In this document: piece after piece, positions 56,201 to 64,000 of the stretch
How the letters are laid out: each line of letters begins with the position of its first letter
Position numbering within the stretch: position 1 is the first letter of the stretch
Assembly: GCA_035771165.1 (NCBI GenBank)
Contig: JAWNZC010000348.1
Span: 3,088,501 to 3,152,500 of the forward strand
Reading direction: 5' to 3'
Origin: Paragorgia papillata
Taxonomy: Eukaryota > Cnidaria > Anthozoa > Scleralcyonacea > Coralliidae
Length of the DNA stretch: 64,000 nucleotides
Made by a program: the position numbers and the translations under genes
The notes under the pieces: model-generated
The model's input: the letters and a program-made list of their open reading frames with translations, nothing else
Database searches by the model: none
Told to the model about the DNA's origin: nothing

Positions 56201-57867
56201 TCACTTTCATTGTCTCACTGTTCATCTTGTATTAAATATTTCGCGAGACAATAAATTACGTACATGTATCTATATACTCAGTATTTTGAGACACATGTGT
56301 ATCCATCAGACAGACATATGACAATTTTACAAATGTAATAAACTTGTATACTGTATATTCAATGGTGTACTGTATATATTATTTTATTGTATATACATTA
56401 GTTTAATCTAATATTTTGAATGAAAATCGAAGTGAAGTAAATTATTGCAGGCTCAGAGCAGAGCCATTTACAAATCTTCAGGAACAGAATATGTACATAG
56501 TGAATATTGATGTCATGAAACTAAACAATATGGGCAACGATTGTATAATGTATAATTATACTTCATACACATGTGTATGTATATAAATATAACAGAACAG
56601 TAACTGTAGTGTATATTTATAAAGGTGAAATACAATAGGGGGAAGAAATTGTCTGTTAATATTAATTTAAGTTAAGGTAATTAATATTTAGCATACCCAG
56701 AAGGTATTATAATATCAGATGTATAGCAATTATCTTTTTAGATGACTTCAAAGACCTTTTGTTTTTTTAATGTATATACTAGTATATATAAATATATATA
56801 TATAGACAATTAGTTTAAATTTTACATATTTATATATACCGTAAGTGTTATCTTGCTTATATTTCTAAAATTATAATTCTTAAAATGTCCTCCCTGTCCC
56901 TGATTGACATTAGAATTGTATTCTTTGTTCTGCATGAACATTTAGCATGAAGGTAGACCCTAGGTGTAACACACATCATCATTAATCTCTGGGCTGAGCT
57001 TTAAATCTGGCCATGGTAGCAATTATATCATGATTATAATTATTCATTTTCAATTATACATATAAATTATATACTCTACAGACACTATACTGAGACAGCT
57101 GCAATTAATAATTACCAAATTTTAAGGGTATTTTTTTGCTAAGACGTGAATTTTAATCTCCAATCTGTGTAATTAAATTTAATCTGTATCTGTGATGTAC
57201 CTCAAAAATAATTATATGTAAATTTCATTCAATTTTAAAAGATACAGTTTGAGTAATTTGTGGTATGAAGAGTGGGAGTAGTGTTGTGAAATTTTGCTAG
57301 GTGAGACAATTAAGCCCCCAAATATTTGTGTGCATCATCCATTAAGTCTTTTACATTTTTTATCATCTAATATGGAGTTGATGGAGACCATATTGAAATG
57401 AAAGGGGGCTAGCTGTCATAGGTCTTAGAGATCTTTACTAGTCTATAAGATCTTTGCTAGTCTAAGACCTTTTCCAGATAATATAATGAAATGTTAATTG
57501 CCTGTTAAAAGTATGTGTCAGTGCAAGATTCCACACTTTCAAGAACTGTCTCAAGAAAAGGTTGAAAGTCATGAGAAGATCTTTTGGATCAATCACTAAT
57601 CACTTAACTTAGTATATACTACAAACATAATGAAGTTTCTATCCTGTGAACAGGCTTTCTAATACAATGGGTCATGGCTGGGTCCTGTGGAGTTAGGGTA
57701 AAGGAAGATTCAGAGTAGAATTATAGGGTTAGGAATTTGTCTACCTTCTGCAACATACCTCTGCTGTTCCTGACTATATAAATGATTTGTCGTACATTAA
57801 CTATTATACAGTCAGTATAGCGTAATGCTATCTACAACATCTGACTACTGATTGGTCCTGAAGTCTA
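53230..57867. other. AT-rich interval without recognised genes
   Basis: No conserved exon was seen on either strand. It contains the double-hairpin insertion at 54248-54456, short CTGT/GTGT tracts near 54862-54885 and (AT)n patches. Weak frames (for example at 55468) match nothing I recognise. Confidence 0.5.
54248..54456. mobile_element. Double-hairpin insertion with 11-bp target duplication
   Basis: The direct repeat ATCTGGGGTGA (54237-54247 and 54457-54467) flanks 209 bp made of two back-to-back hairpins. The first (54251-54332) pairs AACTTTCAAAGAATT arms. The second (about 54327-54444) pairs GTGGAAACACC, AATATTTATTTGCTAAGCTT and GGCCTG words. The GGCCTGTTGACTCAGGCCGA segment followed by AAGCTTAGC resembles pLTR sequence of Penelope-like elements. 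The duplication length suits target-primed insertion of a short rearranged retroelement end. Confidence 0.65.
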
Positions 57868-57875
57868 TCTGAAGT

Positions 57876-60505
57876 CTGACAGGCGGATCCAGAGGGTTGC
57901 TATCGTTGCTCAAGCAATGGTCAGAATTTCCAGATTAATTTATTCAGTCTTTTGGCGAGTATTTTTGCGCACCAACATCTTTAAAATTAACATATTCAGT
58001 CAAATATTATAATTTTTAGTGCCTGACCACGTTAATAAAATTCGCAATCACTTAAATTAAGGGGCGCTGCGCGATTATTTGTGCAAGGAATGCCGTGAGT
58101 TGGGTGTCTATTTTTGCGTGCCCATATTAAATCCGCAACCCGAGAACACCTGAGCTAGCCTACCTAATTAAGCCTGTGTAGCGGCCCTCATCTTTGGGTA
58201 CTGACTTAGTTAGCATCAGCTAAACGTGACTATGCAAATGGGGGGGGGGGGGGCAACGGTTGATGCTAAATTTAGCCTTTTCTGAGCAACAGCAAAGGAT
58301 GCTGACCAATCAAATGATCAGATTCAGTATGCTAAACAACGGTGAGCAATGGTAGAGAAATAAGCCAATCACGTAGCTATATTTTTCGGGTCTCCAGTGA
58401 TGCTAAGTAAGAGCGTACTCACCGACTATCACTCGTTCATTGTCGGTGTTTCTACTGTTTAATATTTTCAGTTCATGACTTCGAACAACGCTTAATTACA
58501 ATGCGATAAAATAGGATCTAAATGTTTTTTTGTGTATTAAAGTTCGCGTCGCGATCACGTGATGGCGACGCCAGTTTACCCACATCCAGGAATCGCACTA
58601 CCAAAACCACTACGAGTCTGCAGTAAGGTTAGCGTATTAAATGCTTATGAATAATATATAATAATGCTATAATCAGCCAGGGCATGTTTAATTATTTCAA
58701 CTACACAACACAGTTAATGTAAATGAATATGAGTATAGATAAGTATATATCAATGTCTGTCTGATATTTAAATATGTCTCGGTTTAAAGTACAGTACGGT
58801 AAGTGTAAATCTTGGTGATTTTTGAGAACAGAGTGGTTGTTCTGTTTAATACTAAGCTATAGCTTTATATATTTCAGTCTGGCTAGTACTTCTATTTTTT
58901 ATCTATAAAGCAGAGTCTGCAGAGATATGTATACTGTATGTATTTTTAGTATAAACCAGATACTCCAGCTAGTACAAATTCTGCTTTCTGATTGGCTGAG
59001 CTACTCACTGTCTATTGATAATAGACCACTAGTTTAGCAAGAGTCAATTATTCACAAATGAAAAACAATGGCAGAAACTTGCAAATTTGTCGGAGGTAAT
59101 ACTGTCCAACTACAGTACTCTGGTTTATGCAGGAATACTAGTTGCCAACAATTAGACAACTTGCCCTCATTGTTTATGAGCGATAGTCATTAACTCGAGC
59201 TCCCAGACAACTCGGGCTCATTTGGTTAATTATTAGTATTAATTACTTATACAAAGTGTATCCTGATTTTGAAATTTTCAATATGTTAATAAAATGCTGT
59301 ATTCATGGTATTAATGTGGAATAATATTGAACCCTTTGTTTACCAGGGGTTTTCTTTTGCTAATAGAAATATTATCTGGTGTTAGCCATCTAAAATCACT
59401 GTAATTAAAAACTTGAAAGTTCTGTTGGTAAATAAAGGATTAAGCAATTCTTGGCTGAGTAAAGCGGCTGAGAAAACAAAAAAATTATGTATACATGTAC
59501 ATGTATATGATCACCAAGGAAATGTACATCACTCAGTACTTAATTATTATTGTGTTATTTGCAGTGCTGCAACCAAAAGCACAGGTCTTCACATATTTTT
59601 ATATACAGTACAAACCTAATCATCAAGCTTGTTAGTGAAGAAATTTTCTGTGATTTTTTTGTGTTTGAAGCCATTTTGCAGGCTTTCATTGCAACATCAG
59701 TCAAGCAATTTATATTTTTAATTATTGGATAATTGTTATTAATGAATCATACAATAATTTATTGCTCTGGTGAGTCCTAATTTATTGAATACAAAATTAA
59801 CTGCCTTCAGTTAAGTTAGTTTTACAGAATTACAGTTGTAAACATAAATTAATTTTGAATAAATAATATTAAAGCTTTTTATAGTATAATTATGTTGTGT
59901 TAAGTTTTATCTTCTAACACCCATATGTTTAACTGCCAAATTTCTTGATGTGCTGCTTATCCAACACAAGTATTAATTTCCTCAGTTTGTGGTCATGTTC
60001 AAACTACTATATATACACTTTAATTGGTGATCAACTATGAACTATGATATAATGCCCTTCACGATCTGGTTCTTTTTACAAATAAAAGTCTGGGGGTAAT
60101 TTAGTAGTTATTGATTTAGTCATATATGATTAATTTATAGTATTGCTTCCATACAAGATAGTATGTTATATATAAAATTTCCAAAAATATATACAGTACT
60201 TTGCAGTTACCAGCTGATCATTACTCACTTACTGTGAATCCGTTGTCGAGTTGGAGCTAATATTTTTGGGTCATAATTTTTCTAAGGCTACCCAGAGACC
60301 CTGGAAAGTTGAAATGTTGTCTTTAAAATTGAAAAAATAATCCTTCTGGAGTAACTTCAAATCACTCTCAAAATGCGGGAAATGCGTTTTTAGAGGTCCT
60401 AATTTTCAAAATTTTCCTGGGGGGCATGCCCCCGTACCCCCCTAAAAAGGTGGACCATTGACACCTTACTAGCAATGGTCAGATTTTTTGCTGGATCCGC
60501 CCCTG
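57876..60505. mobile_element. 2.6-kb non-autonomous hAT-like insertion
   Basis: TCTGAAGT occurs at 57868-57875 and 60506-60513 (8-bp duplication). The right end reads GGATCCGCCCCTG, the inverse of CAGGGGCGGATCC, a typical hAT terminus. The left end CTGACAGGCGGATCCAG is a slightly rearranged version. A second inverted word, CAATGGTCAGA, follows both ends in the same subterminal position. No transposase frame. The right subterminal region has a GGGGCATGCCCCCGTACCCC palindrome. Confidence 0.68.
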
Positions 60506-61191
60506 TCTGAAGTCACCCCCATCTGGGACACTTAGCCCCCCTGCCCCCCCCCCCCCTATTGGGAAAAAACTGTCATTTGTTGTGAAATCATTTGCAAGAA
60601 AAATTGAAGTTTTAAGAATTGAAAAATATAAAAAGAAACTGTGCCAGTTAATATAGCTATAAATAGGTAAAGGACTGATCGAATAGGTAAAGGACCAGTC
60701 ATTAATTTAAAGGTGGGAGGGCTGGTGCAAATGAAATATACCATGTTCATGTAAAGCTCACTTTTTGCAACCGCTCCAGGCACAATATTCAAATGGTTGA
60801 TTAATTGGTGTTGAATTATTTATTAGTACATTGTAATTTGTAACTGAGCATATTAACTATGAACTGAGTTAATAATATACATGAAAATACATGAAAAAAT
60901 GTTGTGCCATTTTGATAGTCTTTGAAAAACTCACTCGTGCATGTTTTTTCCAAATTGCACTTTATTGGTTTCATTTAAAGCCCGCGATATAGATATATAA
61001 GTACTATATAGATAATTCAATATTGGGCGAAATTAAACCGAACGTCGAGCCTAATATTGACATTTGATACTTAAATATTTTCCATATCGAGGAAAGATGA
61101 ACAATGATACCTTGAACGACCTGTTCAACTGGTTGCTGTTCAATTTCAATATGTAACTGTTAACCAGGATAATAAGAAAGAGTGACTTGTT

Positions 61192-61298
61192 CCCACAAAA
61201 ATAGAGCAGTAAACTTTAATAAGTTTCATGATAATCGGAACATGTGAGATTAAGAATAACATGATCCACGTTTGAAATTACGATTTTATTAGTGACGG
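61192..61298. repeat. Interspersed repeat, copy 2
   Basis: Begins CCCACAAAAATAGAGCAGTA and ends GATTTTATTAGTGACGG like 34558-34669, in the same orientation. Confidence 0.65.
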
Positions 61299-61390
61299 AA
61301 ACATCATTCTCAAACTCTCATTATAATGGTTCATGATGAGCGAAGTTCAAAACAAATTAGATTCGTTTGAGAAGCGGCAGTGTTCGTCCT

Positions 61391-61492
61391 GCGGCTCCGA
61401 TTTCTATATATACAGCCAAGCTGGTTAAAAAAACAACAACTCGGCTTTGCCTTGTATTTTCAACCTGCTTGGCTGTATATAGAAATCGGAGG
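61391..61492. repeat. Foldback repeat with CCGATTTCTATATA ends
   Basis: CCGATTTCTATATATACAGC at left is mirrored by GCTGTATATAGAAATCGG at right. Inner AAGCTGGTT/AACCTGCTT also pairs. About 100 bp. Confidence 0.75.
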
Positions 61493-62716
61493 TCTAAGAA
61501 CAACGGACTATTTTATAATTCATATAATAAAATATTGAATAATAAAATACCTCCTTTTGGCGTTCACCCCTTGTTCCTTCTAGAGACACAGAGTTGATCC
61601 AACAAGTCTAACTCGAAGACTAGTATATATACTGAAGCATTCATGCTGTAAAATTTAACATATAGACCATCATTAATATATGTTGTTCCAGTAATTGTAT
61701 TTTGTATTAAACCATATTTAGTCGTCCTTGTTTTTAGTACAGTCGTTATATTGTTAATCAGCTATTGCTCAACATTGCAAACATTTATTTTCCTATGCCG
61801 AATTTTTTTTCTTAACTGTCAAGAAATATTATGCAGGTCTTAAGAAATATTTCCTTCTATTACATATACTGACAGTATATTATAGACTGAGAGAATTCCA
61901 TTTAACAATCGCTACAAGACTTCTTAATTTAGTCCGTCCAAAAATGTCATTATTATATGCATTCTGATTCGCGAGCGGATCCATATAGCTACGATATTTT
62001 GCATTAAAAATGCAATTATTCGTCGCAAGTATATATTGGCAAAACTCAAAAGCAACAAAACGTTTGGATTTTATTCTGACAGTTTTCATAAATCAGTCAT
62101 TTCAAAGCAAAAAGTTTCATTATTCTGGTTGATTATACATGCACAAACGATCAGTATACAATCTCAGCACGGTGACACTCATTTCAAACCCCGCTACCTC
62201 GAACTTTCAAGGGAGATAAAGAATACTTCGAGATATCGGGAGTTCGAGGTAACGGCTAAATTATACTGTAAAACAGCGAAAAACATATGTTGAAGGAAAA
62301 TCAGTCGACTTTTCGAAAAAGACGCAAGCAGCAGTGTTTTATCTTTTATCGGATTTAAAATACAAGCCGGCGATAGACGAGTGTTACAGACCTGCACAAA
62401 ACAAGTGCTACAAGTTTTTTGAACGGCTTCAAAAACACCCCATTTTATTTTATTGGCGAATTGTTTTGAAAGTCAGCTTGATTAAACCGTAGAAATCTGG
62501 AAGAATTTTTGAGCAAAATTTGACATGGTGCTGATTGAGTTTTCCTTTTGGATTATTGAGTTTTTGAAACTTTAAAGAAAGAAAGCACATGCATGCAAGA
62601 AATATTAACCACAGCTTAAACACATGCAGTATAAACGCGTTATTACGATGAATCAAATAATTCATTCAAATCAGATCTATTGTGTTGAAAAAGAGTACGA
62701 TTTTTTAGGTAAAAAG

Positions 62717-63839
62717 ATGGATTCCGATCCAGGTCACAAACTTGTGCGGCGGAGTAGCCTTGGCAAAGGATCAAAAAAGAGAAGGTTAAGCAAAAAGAAG
62801 TATGATGGTCGCAGCATCATGGACGATATGGTTGGTGTTAGTGATATGGTGCTCCTTGATCCTCTCACGGAAGACGCTCTTATGGAAAACTTGGAGAGAC
62901 GGTTTAATGCTGGCGAAATTTACGTAAGTGATGGACGGACGTTAGAAATAAATAAATTTGCATGTTTCTTTCACAACCGACTATTTCTAGACTTGAATCA
63001 AGCATTCAAGCTAAATCCAGCGGGTGGATTTCTTTCTCGGTGGGGTGTAAATAACGATTACCAATGAAATGCCAAAGTCAAGCCAGGGGGGAGAGAAGAC
63101 GACGGTCGTATAATAGCGAGGTTCAAATCACACTTCCACTACCGCTACCGTAACTATAATTAAGCATGTCAAATATTGTTTTTACGTTCAGTAATGGTCG
63201 CAGGTCTCAAACCTAGTGCAAAAAGAAAGCGTTTTACGATACCAGGTTTAAAACCAACTGCGACTACAAGACGAAAAAAACGAACATTACATCAGCTGAA
63301 CCACATTTACGGTAGTAGCGGCAGCGGTATAGCGTGATCTGAACCTCGCTAATATAGATAAAGAGATACTTTACTCTTTATCTATATTATACGACCGTCG
63401 TCCTCTCTCCCCTGGCTTAACTTACTCGTCCCAGTCCTTGACGTGATTTCACGCGTCACAAAGTCAGTGAGTGGGCTCCCTGTGGTTGTATATTCTGATG
63501 GGAATAATACATATATACCCCCCGTCAAAAATATCTCAAAATAATTTATTTTTTTGCATGTATTATAATTAGTAAGTGAATAACTAATGTTTTTCTCTAG
63601 CTACATATACGTCTATAACCTTCTGTTCTTTTATCGGAATCTGAATAAAAGTATGTTCAAAGACTGGAGCGATGTTCAGGGACTCATGTGATCAATATTA
63701 ATTTTCGTGATTATTAATTTCAGACGTATATTGGAAATGTTGTTGTCTCTGTTAATCCATACGAAAAGCTCTATCTATACACTAACGAAGTCATCATGGA
63801 GTATAGATCGCGTAATATATACGAAATGGCACCTCATCT
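62717..63839 (+). CDS. Class I myosin heavy chain, first two coding exons (partial, runs off the window)
   Basis: Actin-based motor of the single-headed class I group. Exon 1 (62717-62923, GT donor GTAAGT) starts at ATG 62717. It encodes a basic leader (LGKGSKKRRLSKKKYDG) and then MDDMVGVSDMVLLDPLTE and LERRFNAGEIY, the start of the motor domain. Exon 2 (63724-63839, acceptor TTTCAG, donor GTAAGT) continues in phase with TYIGNVVVSVNPYEKL, TNEVIMEYRSRNIYEM and APHL. The order matches class I myosins, closest by eye to the MYO1A/MYO1B type (GVGDMVLLEP...IYTYIG). The P-loop and downstream motor lie beyond the window end. The roughly 20-residue Lys/Arg-rich N-terminal extension is longer than usual. 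An ATG upstream at 62624 is in frame but judged untranslated because TTTTTTAG at 62701-62708 looks like a splice acceptor. Confidence 0.9.
63080..63420. repeat. 340-bp MITE in the first myosin intron
   Basis: AAGCCAGGGGGGAGAGAAGA, CGACGGTCGTATAAT and AGCGAGGTTCAAATCAC at left are mirrored at right, but the right arm is interrupted at 63351-63389 by a small perfect hairpin (ATAGATAAAGAG...CTCTTTATCTAT). No coding capacity. Confidence 0.8.
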
Positions 63840-64000
63840 GTAAGTACACTCCTGTTGGCATGACGTTTTTCTGTACTACTGATATACAACATGTGTGACA
63901 GTGCAGTTATAAGATCGAGTTTTAAAGTAGCTGAGAACTGATTGATTACTTAATGGTAACTATGATACAGTAAATGCATATATACTGCGTACAATATTTA

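Larger units (their letters stand above)
60514..62716. other. Interval upstream of the myosin gene
   Basis: No conserved coding exon seen. It contains a repeat copy at 61192-61298, a foldback at 61391-61492 and presumably the promoter and 5' UTR of the myosin gene near 62.3-62.7 kb. An in-frame upstream ATG at 62624 exists but is separated from the conserved region by a likely 3' splice site (TTTTTTAG, ending at 62708). Confidence 0.5.

Noticed and set aside
62624..62716. Upstream in-frame ATG as myosin start
   Set aside because: A polypyrimidine-AG at 62701-62708 suggests the exon begins at about 62709, and the upstream residues do not resemble any myosin N-terminus.

Overview
The window is animal nuclear DNA. 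Its genes have many short exons separated by AT-rich introns with GT-AG borders, and the intergenic and intronic space is full of transposon remnants, inverted repeats and microsatellites. The mix of Penelope-like retroelements with hammerhead ribozymes, an ISL2EU DNA transposon, hAT elements, a CR1/L2-like LINE fragment and highly conserved single-copy genes suggests a non-bilaterian or slowly evolving invertebrate. A cnidarian is my best guess, but this is inference from the repeat flavour and not proven by any single sequence.

Four gene-scale units can be supported. (1) 1-4.0 kb holds a Penelope-like element (PLE, + strand) with reverse transcriptase, GIY-YIG endonuclease and a hammerhead ribozyme on each side, facing the 3' end of a second PLE on the minus strand. 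(2) 4812-27743 (minus) is a complete calpain-7 (CAPN7) gene. I assembled 25 coding exons in unbroken phase, giving 792 codons with catalytic C271, H439 and N459. (3) 29170-41250 (minus) is a complete cyclin-dependent kinase 5 (CDK5) gene: 12 exons, 294 codons, with all landmark residues at the same numbers as the human kinase. (4) 62717-63839 (+) holds the first two recognised coding exons of a class I myosin that runs off the window.

Mobile DNA fills much of the rest. At 41443-45099, only 192 bp upstream of the CDK5 start codon, sits an ISL2EU transposon with 499-bp terminal inverted repeats, an intact THAP/DDE transposase and a nuclease gene cut off by the right repeat. At 46982-53221 is a 6.2-kb hAT-like insertion with an 8-bp target duplication. 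Nested in it is a second 8-bp-duplication element (50249-52394) whose interior is a 1.4-kb octanucleotide satellite that reverses orientation in the middle. At 57876-60505 is another non-autonomous hAT-like insertion. 53.2-57.9 kb and 60.5-62.6 kb show no gene I can recognise.

The most distinctive signal is the number of self-cleaving-RNA motifs: a near-canonical type I hammerhead at 15044-15102 that closes a 277-nt cleavage-to-cleavage unit inside a CAPN7 intron (retrozyme-like), two hammerheads flanking the PLE, and three degenerate PLE-type hammerheads inside CAPN7 and CDK5 introns.
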